From: Phoronis australis
Taxonomy: Eukaryota; Phoronida; Phoronidae
Length of the DNA stretch: 64,000 bases
Direction: 5' to 3'
NCBI GenBank assembly: GCA_002633005.1
Contig: NMRA01000351.1
Coordinates: 22,792-86,791, forward strand
The position numbers and the translations under genes were made by a program. Numbering within the stretch: position 1 is the stretch's first letter; each line of letters begins with the position of its first letter. Under the pieces are notes generated by a model. That model made no database searches. It was not told the DNA's origin and saw nothing but the letters and a program-made list of their open reading frames with translations. Positions 10,888-23,968 of this stretch are shown here, piece after piece.

Positions 10888-12287
10888 ATTCGCAGAGGAA
10901 GTTCAGGGACTCTGACTTAGTTCATTACATCCCTACAGTCTAATATTGTGTGCAAATACCCAACTCCCTCAGTGGTAACACTGACAGTTTAATAGAGTGG
11001 TTTATCTTAATTGTTATTAGGTATGTTTTGTTGACTTTTGATTTGGTCTGTGAGAAAGCAGTAGATGACCCATGGTAATTGGCCTATTATGTTGCTTAGT
11101 CAGCAGAATTAATGAAGCAAAATACTTGCTGATCTACTTTCTAGTTTTAGGTTATGAATATCAAATTTCTTGTCAAATTTTTCCGAACTGAAAAACCCTA
11201 TTCACATACTATTCAAGTATGCTATTTAAAAACTTTGAAAATAAAAGTTTATATAACATTGTGGACCCCAGTGTTTACAACATGTGTATGAATAGTTGGT
11301 GGTCTGATTACACAATTTAATTTCCAGAGAACAATAATACCAGCTGAAGCTGGATGGTTTCTGTTTCTACCCTGTGAGATTTTCAATACAAAGAATAGCA
11401 CTAGGTGAACCTTTTACAGTTATTGTCTTTCTATTGCTGTTAATTAGGGAAGCCCAGCTGTTGATGATCTTATCCAACGTCAGCTAAATCAATATTCTGA
11501 ATACAGGTTGTGCAGTATCAGGTTAGTGAGACACCATGTTCAGGGAGGTGTATGCACTGGTCAAATCTCCAGGTTCCTGTCTAAAACACATTCAATTAAA
11601 AAAAGGTTACAACAAGTTAGACATGATTCTGAAAGTGACAAAAAGTCGAAAAAGAAAGTTTTTATGGTATACATATTTAAAATATTGTTTTTTCTTATTT
11701 GTCGAAAATCTAATTTTACCTCGATTTTTTCCAAAATGATCTGGCATTATTATTATCTGTTTCCTAATTATTCATGCCAAATACATGTATCAAATTATTA
11801 TGGTCTTAATTTTGTGGCACTTTTTGTGTGTGGGTTGTGGCAAGCACGCCTCCTGTCATTTGGTCACTTTCCGTCCAATAAATAAAGATGTAGTCTATGT
11901 GTCAAAAAACCCTGGCACGCGATTGTACATCAGTTAGGGTGGATTTCAAATTTGCAAACTGCATAGAAACTGATCCATGCGTTACGAAAAAATATGTCTG
12001 AGAATCTTGTCATCACGGGGAAATCACTGGCCGAGAAAAACGGTTTGGAAGTTAAGCAGGCATCGCTTGGCACTCATTAGATCTAAATTCTTTCAAAATG
12101 AGTGGTCATAATTTTCCAATTTTTATTGATATAACAGACATGAGGCTGATATTTACTTCGTGTATAGAAAATATGACATACCTGTTTGTTTACAATATAA
12201 TTTAAATCATTTTTGTGAACTTGTGACTGCTGTTACATGAGCACTGTGTTACATGGTGTGCTGACCAGCAACGTGTCTCAGATTGTT
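10888..12287. other. No gene seen
   Basis: AT-rich. One acceptor/donor-bounded open stretch near 11453 does not fit the HSD17B7 gene in phase or sequence (see rejected list). Confidence 0.5.
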
Positions 12288-12289
12288 TA

Positions 12290-15200
12290 CAGCACACATC
12301 ACGAATTTTTGTCCGCCCGGTCGGAAATTGGTCGGCAAATTAGCCGACCTGTCGGCTAAAAATTAACCGACCGGCAGCCGCCCGCAGTGCCGACTCATAA
12401 GGCAACTCCCCAGCCGACCCTTCAGCCGACTCTTCAGCCGACCGGCCATCAGCCGACCAGGTGGTCGGCTGCTATTTTTAGGCTAGAGTAGCAGTTGCGT
12501 AAGAGGTTGTCAGGCTGATACCACTTTGCGTGTCGATGCATATTCGTCTTAGCACAGGGTCAAATAAATTAACCTTGTTTTAATGTCTCGGTTTCATGAG
12601 TCAGTCACGTCGCTTGTGTAACACCACTAATTCGAAGGTTGAAGGCAAGCGGTACTAGTAAACATTGGATTATGGACAATGCAACAAGTTTTGGATGAAA
12701 AACGTGAAAGTTTTCTTCACATTTTATCTTTAATTTGACTCTTGACATTAACAAGATGTATCATATTGGTTGCTTCCCGGTCAATACAACGCTGTAGTAA
12801 TTTTGTAAACGCAGCTATTTTTAGCAGTCTTCGCCCGCAATTGATTTTGTTTGTGTAACTCCAAACTGCATCTTTTTGCGTTTTTTTAGTCACCGGACTC
12901 CTATCACGCGCCCATGATGATGGATTAGTGAGTGAGTTGTTACACCGTGAAGTGCTCTCACTCAGGGGATTTCATTTTCATAGTATTGACGCATGCAGTA
13001 CAGACGCAAAATTCACGGTGCAGTATGCCCTAAACCCACGGACTTCGATGGCTCTAACTTCGAAATCATATTATGGTTACGATTTCCAGGAACTAAGACG
13101 GTGACATCACCACTGTTGAGGCTACAGGAATTGTAGCTTTGCGCATTCCGTTTTCATGTATCGGTGATGTTAAAATCCGGGCTAGCAGTTACATGTATAC
13201 ACGTAGTCCCCTATCGTTGTTCCAAAAATAAATATTTTCTGTCAACAACATATTGACAAATTACGCAAAATAAAGCAATTGTGAATGGGAAGATGTGAAT
13301 ACGTGATGAAGAGGTATTCACTATGCGGCATATGTGGGTGAACCTTTGGTAAAGCGATTGCGATGGCAAAAAATGATAGAAAATACACAAAGGTGCACTT
13401 TTGAGAAACAAAGCGTCTGGTGATATTGATAGCGTATGATCTGGCCACCTTAGGTAGTAAGTGACGCTGAATGAGAAGTGGCAACTACATGTTTGGCGCG
13501 AAAATAAAGAAATCACCACCCACAACCCTCCCCGAATTTTGCACATTCTAATGAGTCACCACTCGAGATTTGGTTCAGTTTCAGTCCTAAAATCGCAGAA
13601 TAATTCTTCTGTGCTCAGCTGTAAGAAAAAATACAATTTTTGTTGAAACGGTGCTCAGTCTTAATAAAGTTTTCAGCATGAGAGCGCTTTATCAGAAATG
13701 CCAAGCACACGCAGTGTTGTAAGAGAGAGACGTTGGTGTTTCCGTATGTCCACAAAAGTGCTTTGAGCAGTGTGTACAAATTTGTTCATTTCGCTTTTCT
13801 ACACCGAAGACTATGGCCAACACGGTGTTTTAACTACACTTTTGAGGGCATTTTCAAAAAATAAATGTTTTGTTGATGAATTCAGCGAGTTGGTTCCGAC
13901 GGGCAGGAAAAGGTATCTGCGTAAATAAAGAGTTGCGTTTTCAAAACATTCACAGCATGAGCTCAAGGACTACCTGAGACAGAAAATAAAACCGATTACC
14001 AAACAGAAACTTGTCCAATGAATATATAGCTCTTGGAAAACTGTTACCCGGATGAAATGTGCAAAATACGAACGTCATTTACGGAAGGTTGTACCAGAAG
14101 TGATTCGTTGCAGTGGAGTCGCCACGGGATAGTAAAAACACTGTGCTGTGCACTAGTTAGCTGAATGGAAAGCTGAAGCGGAAAAATCCAGAACACACAT
14201 TTTCTATTCAGGAATTGAAATCTGTAGAATTAAAAACAATTGGCAACCAGGATTTATTGCGTCAGAAAACTTATCACGCCAGGAGAGAATTGTTTTCATG
14301 GCTAGAGACTACGTGATCACCCATTATGCAATGATGACAATCCTGAGTGTGTACCTATACATTGGCATCTATTGTAAAACGTGGATTAGACGAAAGAAAT
14401 TCAACTGCATTTCCAAGATAATATGTCTGTTGTCGGTGAGAGGTTGAACATATAGCCCTTGTTTAGTATAGTACGGACATTATCACTTTGAAAGATCAAT
14501 GCTTGGGGATGGTGACGTGGTGTTCTGGCGTGAAAGTTACTGATATGGTAAATTTTTGAACCTGACTCATTAAATTTTCAGTTCGGTCGTATTTTATTTT
14601 GATCCTGAAGTGAAGAATTTTTGGTCCTCACTTGATAAATTATAGGTGCTGATGTGATAAATTTTCAGTCTTGACGTGGTGAATTTTGGTCTTCATTTGC
14701 TCTTTGGTCTTCTGTGTGAAAACAATCTCAATGTATTGGATTGTTTTAATTCCTGCTTAAGTAAAAAATTTCTGATTTTGAGATATTTATTTTTGGTCCT
14801 GGAGAGTTTACATGTTTTGCTTGGTTTTAATTTTGCATAGAAAAGATGTGTCGTTAAATGTTTCAAATTAGGCCTCCCATAAATGTGGGAGAGCAGGTTG
14901 TGTAGCATTGTACTATGTAACTTCTTATATAAATCTAGGTGTTGTGATTTAGTAATTCAATGAAAAATGAGTAGTTGAGGCTTCTTTTGAAATACTGTAT
15001 CCTTTGTAAAGGCCTGGTGTAGATGGCTCAGTGTGATATTATGTAAGCTTTATTATCCTCCATGGCTTAACAACTATATATCTTCATACATGCCTGTAAT
15101 AGAGGTACTCCCAGGATCATTAAGCATGTGTATGCTTTAATTCTAATGAGGCGTGCTTCGAATGTTCAATTAGTATTCATACTTTTGCAGTGGTTCATAA

Positions 15201-17376
15201 CAAAGGGATTCATTAAACCCAGTAAATATTTTTGCAACTGCCGATCTGCATATTAGACATGCATATTGCATCATACCTCATCAGAGTAAAACTTGTTATC
15301 AATCATAGTAGAAAAAAAATATTTTTATCATTGCCACAAGACGTTAACAAACGCAGTCAGTGTCTGTAGCTGTTGTATCAACATTGCTGATGAACTAAAG
15401 TCGGTCTAATTCCATTTTTATATCACTGATTCATGCCAAAAGTTTGAAATTACGCCCCCTGAAGAATTTTGACTTGCCATTGTGATTACTAGAATCCGAT
15501 GCAATAAACTTATAGAAGTTGTTTTTTAACCAGTGTATTATAGCTGAAAATTGTGTGCTTTTTTGTTTGCGAGAGTGTTCTTTTTGAATCAATAGGTTAA
15601 TCATTTTTACGCTCTACATGAAAACACAGACTACTTTTTTTAGGATTACATGTACCAGGTTACCCCAAAATATTATTTTCAAAGTTTTACCCCTTGGAGT
15701 ATACGCGGAAGGCCAAGTATTGTGTTCTTACGCCAAAGGGCTCGGAAGGCTCTAGCCTTGGTGCGAAGCTGTTTACTAAATTAAATATACAAACTTGCGC
15801 CATTGTGGGTAAAAACTGACCGAATAAAATCTTCCTACAGTAAGCTAAATTATTTACCAGCGTTGCAAAAAATGTTTTTCTACAATTATTCTGCTGCTAA
15901 AGTTATGGTGTGATCTTATGCGTCGACTTTCGACCCAATGAAATATTGCGTCGCCTATTAGCCAGTTTCTTTTTCCCAGATTCTTCAATCAAACGTTCTC
16001 CCTCGAGGTTGTGTAAACATCACAACAAATGATCAGAATTGGTTTCACTTCATTATATGTTTTTTGGAATTTTGATATCAGTGATCCGAATTTTAGAACA
16101 AATTTTGCTGAGATGTTGTTATCATCTAATGGGAGATGTTGAAAAAATTTTGGAAGTGGCGCGTGTCACAATGAACTTTTTTCAAAACGACGACATACGT
16201 TTTTTCGTTAAAAAAGGCAGAGAATTACGCAGGAAGATGACATCGGATGTTTTTCGCTTAAACGACCGTAATGGGCAACTTGAATGCCAATTGACTTCCA
16301 GATTTTGCATGCACACCCGCCGGTCTTGAGCTCATGTTGATAAAGCTTTTCGACGAGGTGACAAGCGTAACTATCCGGGCTGTGTGAAGTTTCGAGGTCT
16401 GTTTGATCTCAATAAGCAGTGGCACCTTGCTGTGTTTTGAAAATAGTCTTTATACAACTAGTTGGCTAGATAGGAAGGCTCTAGTTTCGAAAAGATTTTT
16501 TACTGCGAAAGTGACAACAATTTCAGAATGATGATGGATGACAATATAAACCGATCACAGTCTTCTGTTTTCATGCGCCCAAGATTTAATATCGGCGCTA
16601 TGTTCAAATCATTGTTTTTGTTGTTCCTAAAATAAACTTTGGTTCTATTGCTGTACCAACATATTATGAATTATACAGAAATAAACAATAATTATCTGTG
16701 GTAAAGAGCAATATACAGCGTGATGAAGTGATGATCAAAAGCAATAACGGATGAACGCAAATGCGTGATGCTTGTTGAGCATTCCGCTGCATGAAAACAC
16801 TTGAGGTCGTAAAATATCCCGTGTTGTATTCTGATTTTTATGCAATTTTACTGTAAATTTCAAATTTCGTGCTTGCTTTTCTGCATAATGTACTGTATAA
16901 AAAGTCTCATATCTGAATTTAGAAATTATGCTTCCGCGATATCACTTAACGTTTGATTTTACGACGCCGTCATTAATTCAACATAAAGTTTTAGGCTGGT
17001 GTAATGTCACGCACTTCGTATTTGTAGGTTGATTCGATTTTACCCCCATTCAATAGTTGAACACAAGTTGATAAACCTATGTCAAGACCGGAGTTGCCAC
17101 TGGTAAACGAACAGCGAACAGTTAAATGTTTGTTCGTCCAAAGTTCACCCGCTAAGTCATAAAATGGTAATTGCCGACCAGGGACACGCTTAATCCGAAT
17201 TGGTCGTCTACGCTAGGCGACCACTTAGCCGACCCAAGTGCCGACCACAGAGGCGACTCAGCAGACGGCTCCTAGCCGACCGTTGTTGGTCGGCTGCTGG
17301 TCGGCTAGACGACCTGTCGACGGCCGGTCGTCGACCAATTTCCGACCGGTCGGCCAAAAATTCGTGATGTGTGCTG
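12290..17376. mobile_element. 5.1-kb TA-flanked element with CCGACC-rich inverted ends
   Basis: Left end CAGCACACATCACGAATTTT follows TA (12288-12289); the right end is its complement, followed by TA (17377-17378). The next 200 bp on each side are unusually GC-rich for this window and are packed with CCGACC/GGTCGG words in both orientations. The interior (about 12500-17150) is AT-rich with no recognisable transposase. A short block near 13862 resembles 7880-7930 of the 6530-10885 element. Probably a non-autonomous or decayed TA-targeting element. Confidence 0.8.
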
Positions 17377-17378
17377 TA

Positions 17379-18885
17379 TGTGACTTATATCTCGACTTTC
17401 CTGTCAGTGTGGTAGTGTGTAGACATATTTTTTTATTATCCCATACATATTGAATCAGTCAAGTGCAATACGGCCACATGATATAGGTGAGATTCTCAAA
17501 AAGTCCGTTCCCGTGTTTGTGAGTCAATGAATGGTGTTTGCTGGTACGGGAGTCGTGTTCATGCATCCGTGACCGTGTTTATGAATCTGTTAACTGTGTA
17601 GCTTATGTACCTTGTTACTAACATACATACAATTCTTGGCATGTTTCTGAATCGTTTTGTGCTTCTGCAAACAGCAGTTTTGGGCCAATTAGGACACTGG
17701 TGAAACCATGAATAATTGAATGAGTGTGCGACTTCACAAGAGACTGGCAAGATGTCTGCTCCTTGTTCATTCATGTCTCAGATTCTGCTCAAAATTCTCA
17801 GCTCCTGGAATTTTCAGATATTGGTCTAAGGCTACTGCAAACAAAAATGGATCAACATTAAGCGCAAGAAAAGTATTATTGCTGAGAAGTTTTTGTGAAA
17901 AAACAGAGCTATTCTATTACAATCAGTATAACAGACACTTAATGGCTGTATCAAAAATCGAAACAGCCCTTAAAGTGTAAATTGCAAGGTCTAAGTATGT
18001 TAAATTGTAATAATATTTTCAAGATATTGTTAGTTGGATATATCTTCTTCCAATTATCATGTTATTGTATCTGTAGTTACGTTAAAAAGCGAAAATTAAA
18101 AAAAATCCGCGAAAAGTTGACCTTTGACACTGTGACATGGTGTTGGGGAACACAAACTAGATCAATATCCCACAATGCAGTTTACCGCCCATACAAAACA
18201 GTGGAAGACGAACAAGGAGCGTTCAATCTTGGCGTGATTTAGACATGGTACATCGGTGTGTNGATGTCGAACTACCAGAAAATCAAGGAGATTGTCACTG
18301 TCAGTTCCATTTAACAGATCTCAAAGAAATGCATATCTGTTGCCACCCCAATATATCATTTGCCACAAATCAAAGTCCATCACAGCGAACTTCACAAACT
18401 AAAGAAAACTTGAAAAGCTATCCCATTTTCAAACATTCACTAGTAAATAGGCCTACCTATTCTTAATTTAATACCATTCATGGTAAAAACTTTAGTTTAG
18501 GACAGAGAAAAAATAATTAGTTTGCTTGATAAATTTACAGTTTTATTAGGTGTCCTAATCTCAAAGTTACTGGTTTTAGTTTTTACCTGCATGTGAGTGA
18601 TCAGCCCTACTCTTTATGAACTTCTAAGCCTAATTTTCTTACCCTTTTATGTAAAAACATGAGCTGTGTTTGGAATTTGAGAAATATAAAAATGCAAATA
18701 TTGTCCGTGTTCTGAAATTCAATCTTGAATATTCAAATGTTGCTCAGATTTCAATGTCTCACATTTTGGAGATTCTTGAATTGGAGAATGTTTACTCTTC
18801 CAAATATGTGCTATCTAAAACAGGAAGCCATTTTAACTCTTACAGTAAATAAGACGCTTTTCAATTTCGCACAAAAGCTGTTGCC
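17379..18885. other. No gene seen
   Basis: Three consecutive 60-86 codon frames (17720-18466) have no motif, no common splice logic and an N at 18262. I see no support for coding. Confidence 0.45.
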
Positions 18886-19012
18886 AAAATGACCAGTCCT
18901 CTTCCAAAATAACCAGTCTTCTATTCCAAAATGACCAGTCCTCTTCCAAAATGACCAGTCCTCTATGACCAAATGACCAGTCCTCTATTCCAAAATGACC
19001 AGTCCTCTATTT
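18886..19012 (+). repeat. Short tandem array, CCAAAATGACCAGTCCTCT unit
   Basis: About six copies of a 19-23 bp unit, with small spacer differences (TT, ATT, ATGA) between units. Confidence 0.9.
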
Positions 19013-19233
19013 CTAAATCTGAAGTACGGAATTAGAAATTTTGTTCTAAATTAGTGGAAAAATGGTTACGAACAATTATTTAAATGCACTTCTGAAAATA
19101 CACCATGGCACTGTGTATAGTGGTTGGTTTTATCACCGACACTCTGCATTATATATAAAATGACTTAGCTCTGGACATTAAAAAATGGGTAAAGGTGTCA
19201 AATGTGGCTCGAACAATATTTCAGTGCTTATTA

Positions 19234-21665
19234 CCATAATCGTTCGGGTTAACGCCCTGGGCGGTTAGATTGGCGAATCCAAAAAATCGGGGGAGGGCGG
19301 TTAACCGAGCAGTGGGCGGTTAAATCGAAAATCCACCTAAAGTAGGGGATGGGCGGTTAACCGAACATGGGCGCTTATTACGACAGACAACCGCCCTGGG
19401 CGGTTAACCTTACCTGGCGATCTAAATCCCGAATGGACAATCATACTCGGAACGCGTAGCCCTCTTCAAAGAGCTTTATCGGCACGTCACCAAATGACTG
19501 AAAACGTCATAACATTGGATGATCCCAACAAAGGTTCTCTTCCCCTCAGATTAGTTATTCACTATTAAATTTACAAAATTGCTGAGTAATAGCCCCGTGT
19601 CGTCCTGCGGTGCGCAGACGACCAGTCACCCCGCAGCCTCCACTAGAATGTGATGTGACCCTGCTTAAGTGCGCGCGTGCTTCACATGTTGCAGAGGTCA
19701 GACATCAAATTTATGGTTACAGCAGAGACCTTTGGTTACAGTCTCGTACTATATGTAGCTGTCACGTTCCGAGTCAGAGAGCAGTTTTAAAATTGGTTGT
19801 AATAAAAGTTTGAAAAACTTAACTCTGCTGTTTTTTTGTGTTTGGGATGTTGTAGTCGACACTCCGTTACTCAATGACATTTTCAGCGTATGGTTCTGCA
19901 GCTAGCTGTCTTATCTCGACACCCCGGCATTGCTCTCTTGCCGTTGCGCCAATCATGCTATGCAAAGAAGTAAGACAAGGATCGGGGGTGGTCGAGCCAA
20001 TCGTCGATCAAGAATAAAATTTCAAGCAACTGCATAAATATATTACAAAATGTCAGAAAACAGCAATGTTTCAATTCATTATTCTAAACGATCACCTTAC
20101 CAAACTTCGTGGTGGAAAAGCATTTATTTTTCATGGAAGATGTCCAGATTATCCTATTTATATCGCTTGTAATATCGCACTGCGGCACTGTTCGGTCCCG
20201 CTGTTCTCGAGCAATGTCTCAGTCGGCTGACAATCGTGACTTGGATATGCCGTCAAGTAATATAACGGCCTCTTTTAATATGCATCTCGTTTTTTATGGC
20301 CAAAGATAGTGGCGGTATTCAGCACCCACGTAGGGCCTACGTGTGAGTCACCTGTCAGTCACATGTTGGTGTCAAGGTAACATGCACTCCAAAGTGTGGG
20401 AACTTGCGCACGTGCACCACTACAAATCAGTCACACATAGCGACAGTCCGACGAAGTAACAAACACGGGCGTGACTATGTACTTTTAAGCTGTTGTTACG
20501 AAAGACCCAGTTCTTTACGATATTCCTCCGTTGCCAATGTTCCCCAAAACTGCGATGTCAAGTCTATTCCCATATTTCCCGGCTCGATGCTCCCTAAGCC
20601 CATCCCTGTAACTAGCTGCGTGAATCTCCTACCCACTACCGTTAAGCAGTCTACGTCGTAGATATTTCAGACTCGAATGGTAAGAATTTTTGTTCAGGCT
20701 GAAAATGGCCAATGTATAAACAAAATTAGTCTGGATGGCTAAAAAGGGGATGTGGAAACGATAATTCACACAGTCACGCTTACGTGGGGGCTGACGCAAG
20801 AAATAGTAAAGAACAGCCAGCGACATTAGTTAAATCTGCTAACCAGTTTGACTGAGATGCAATAAGCGAAAAACAAAAAATTTGACTCGCTTTTTTATTA
20901 CTTCAAGATCATACACAAACATACATTATTGCCAACGTTTGAATTCAGAAATCGACAGGCAGCAACGAAATCAGTAACCCAGTAAGGCACTTGTACTGTC
21001 CCTTCGGTCGCCCTACACATCTTCTATAACCCGGCAGTTATATTCATCAAAATATTGAGAATTTGATATATTTCCGTGAGTTGTGAGATTTGTTCAAAAT
21101 ACGAGAGCTTCCCACCTTAATAGAATTTGGAAGGTTGGCAAAACCATTGTCACATTTCTCTGGCCTGATTTTTTCGAATATATGTTTTATCTAGTGCACT
21201 GCAGACGGAAACTCAGCGCGGCAGACAAAGTCGCTGAAAGCGGAGGTTTTGACGCCGGCGGCGTTCTTAAAAGTTTGCCAACAAGGGAAGAAAATAAAGT
21301 GACAAAAAGGTTCAAGTATTATATTTTGAAGTGAGTTCATGACCCAAGACAATAACTCGTTACCTGTATTGTAATTCAGATTGCTAAACCACCGTCTCGG
21401 AGTCCCGGCGTCGTTGCACTCATTGTGATCATAGATCTTTTTCTAAAAGTCGGGGAATCGCGCGTTTCCTTAGCACTAGGCGCTAAATCTTCCTTCTTTA
21501 AAAGTCGGGGATGGGCGCTTAACCGAGAGGTGGGCGCTTAACTGGAAATCTTCAAAAATCGCAGGGGGGCGCTTAACCGAGCAGTGGGCGGTTAAATCGA
21601 AAATCCACTTAAAGTCGGGGATGGGCGGTTAACTGAGCATGGGCGTTAACCCGAATGATTACGGT
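19234..21665. mobile_element. 2.4-kb TA-flanked element with GTTCGGGTTAACGCCC ends
   Basis: TA (19232-19233) precedes CCATAATCGTTCGGGTTAAC. The right end is the complement of CCGTAATCATTCGGGTTAAC and is followed by TA (21666-21667). Both ends hold subterminal arrays of GGGCGGTTAACC / GGGCGCTTAACC words (19250-19400, 21520-21640). The core (about 20040-20330 and 21080-21430) is shared with the 6530-10885 element in inverted orientation. No intact transposase. Confidence 0.8.
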
Positions 21666-21667
21666 AC

Positions 21668-23143
21668 ACACAGTTACTGTAACAGTCCAGTCTGAGTTCA
21701 TATATTGAATGCTTGGTTATACGTACAGTAGGCCTACAGTAGTGTTAATCAGATGATCCAAAAACATTGTAACAAAACTCATTATCATGAATTTGTGCGC
21801 TAGGGAGAATATTAGAACTGTGACTCCTGCAATATGCAACTTTTCAGATGAGCACTCCACATACTTAATGAGTAATCCATGTGATATTAATGAACAGTGT
21901 TTGAAATCCTCTTAGTATAAAAATACGCATGATCGTTTATCTTCAATTCATAACTGATGTTTGTAGCTTTTAGCTTATAGTACTTCTGATTCAGTATTTG
22001 AAAATTGAAAACCTCACTGTAATGTTTATTTGTAGCAAAAATTATTGGTTTATGCATTTTGAAAATTCGCCAATTTGTATTGGTAGAGATGTTTACTCCA
22101 TTTAATGCCGGATTATTTAGTCTTAATTAGGTCTTCTTGCTCGGACGGTCATCACAAGTGTGTGCGACTCTGGAGCTGCACACTCTTTGATCCTGGTGAA
22201 AGCTGTTCAGAACACGGCTGAAAAGACCAGCTGTGAATTAGTGATTTATTGAAATATATACACATTATGGCCATAGGCCCAAAGTATAACATGTACAAGA
22301 CAGAACAATGTCAGGTGTGTTACAAACTGGATAATAAACAAATAATTCATGACATGTAAAGGAAGCAGGCACTTATTGCACTAGGCCACACTATCTCCTC
22401 CCATAACTGCAACACCTGAGCAGGCATTTTTGTCCCATTGTCCAGGTGTCTGCTTGATATCTCAAAAACCTATTGTCATGTTTAGATTTCAAAACCTATT
22501 GTCATGTTTTGATGAAATCTGCAATACAAAGTCGAAGGGCACATGTAGGGCAGTGCATGTTTTTTTTTCTGTCTCCCCTACTCCTGGGGCTAGGGCACGG
22601 GGTTTTTCAGTCTATTTGGCAAAGGACTTTTCTCATAATATCTTTAAAACTGCATGGCAGCTAGATTTTATTCAAACATAGCACAATGATCTGTGACGTG
22701 CATGTGCCAGCACCAGGTGTCAGCACCAGCAGATTTTCAGACAGATTTGACCATGCCCTACAACACCATCCTAGTGGTCATTTTACTTTCAACCTCAAAA
22801 AATACTTTCAGTATTTGGGCTGATGTCTTAGCTACAGTTTGGCGGCTTTCAATGAAACTTGACATGGAGTCATGTGGCGACAACGTGACTCCACCAGTCT
22901 GACTGATTGGAATTAGCAGCACCCCCTAGTGGCTGTTCCGTTTTGGAGATGACCTCAGCTACCAGTTTTAAGTAGCTTTCATGAAATGCTGTGCTCCCTT
23001 GTCTTATTTTTTTATCTGCCTTTAAATCGCTGATAGTTTCATGAGCTTTTTGTAAAAAGAATTATACTCATTATTTGCCAATTTTGGGTGTTGTGTTGTT
23101 GTGGCGTTATATTTCTTTGTTGAAAATGGAATTTTTTGTTAGG
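21668..23143. other. No gene; possible diverged repeat at 22690-22960
   Basis: Includes an isolated CCCCCTAGTGGC word near 22921 and a small inverted repeat GGAGTCATGT / ACGTGACTCC near 22867-22893. Otherwise nothing recognised. Confidence 0.4.
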
Positions 23144-23722
23144 TTAAATGGTGAGGTACCAACACTTTGGTGTTAAATGGTGAGGTACCAATACTTTGTT
23201 GTTAAATGGTGAGGTACCAACACTTTGGTGTTAAATGGTAAGGTACCAATACTTTGTTGTTAAATGGTGAGGAACCAACACTTTTGTGTTTAATGGTGAG
23301 GTACCAACATTTTTGTGTTAAATGGTGAGTTACCAACACTTGTGTTTAATGGTGAGGTACCAACACTTTTGTGCTTAGTGGTGAGTTACCAAAACTTTTG
23401 CGTTAAATGGTGAGGTACCAACACTTGTGTTTAATGGTGAGGTACCAATACTTGTGTTTAATGGTGAGTTACCAACTCTTTTGTGTTTAATGGTGAGGTG
23501 CCAACACTTGTGTTAAATGGTGAGGTACCAACACTTTTGTGTTAAATGGTGAGGTACCAACACTTTTGCGTTAAATGGTGAGGTACCAACACTTTTGGGT
23601 TAAATGGTGAGGTACCAACACTTTTGTGTTAAATGGTGAGGTACCAACACTTTTGCGTTTAATGGTGAGGTACCAACGCTTTTGTGTTAAATGTTAAGGT
23701 ACCAACACTTTTGCGTTTAATC
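23144..23722 (+). repeat. 20-copy minisatellite, TTAAATGGTGAGGTACCAAC unit
   Basis: Twenty units of about 29 bp (TTAAATGGTGAGGTACC then AACACTTTTGTG). The first four alternate between CACTTTGGTG and TACTTTGTTG forms, a two-unit higher-order period. It ends 130 bp before the acceptor of the 23853 exon, so it lies inside an HSD17B7 intron. Confidence 0.95.
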
Positions 23723-23852
23723 TAGCTATTCTGGTCATCTGGAGCTGCAAGTTTTGTAGTTTCGCAATTTTTCAAAATTCATTAATACCAGGAATATGTG
23801 ACGTCCTTATATTTTTACGGGAACACCAAATCTGCTTGTTTTGATAATGCAG

Positions 23853-23968
23853 GTGAGAGAACTGGAGGGCGTGCTTGGAGGTGAACAGCCCAGTCAGATT
23901 GTATGGACCTCTTCCAGTAATGCTAACCCTGACAGCTTTGATATTGATGACATCCAGTGTGCCAACGG
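23853..23968 (+). CDS. HSD17B7: HSD17B7 exon a (active-site serine region)
   Basis: Acceptor TAATGCAG, donor GG|GTAAGC. 116 nt, ending in phase 2. Encodes VRELEGVLGG, then QIVWTSSSNA, then the linker toward the catalytic Tyr. Aligns with the IRELEPLL...QLIWTSS part of the vertebrate enzyme. Confidence 0.88.

Noticed and set aside
11453-11518. Candidate coding exon (AATTAG acceptor, GGAAGCCCAGCTGTTGATGA start, GTTAGT donor) encoding GSPAVDDLIQRQLNQYSEY
   Set aside because: It is open in one frame and has good borders, but it does not resemble any part of HSD17B7, and joining it to exon a gives an immediate TGA. It could still belong to an unrecognised transcript.
17720-18466. Three adjoining 73-86 codon frames as a small gene
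   Set aside because: No start/stop logic linking them, low-complexity composition, an N at 18262 and no recognisable domain.
23144-23722. CRISPR-like direct repeat array
   Set aside because: Units are contiguous with no unique spacers, and the window is eukaryotic. It is a minisatellite.
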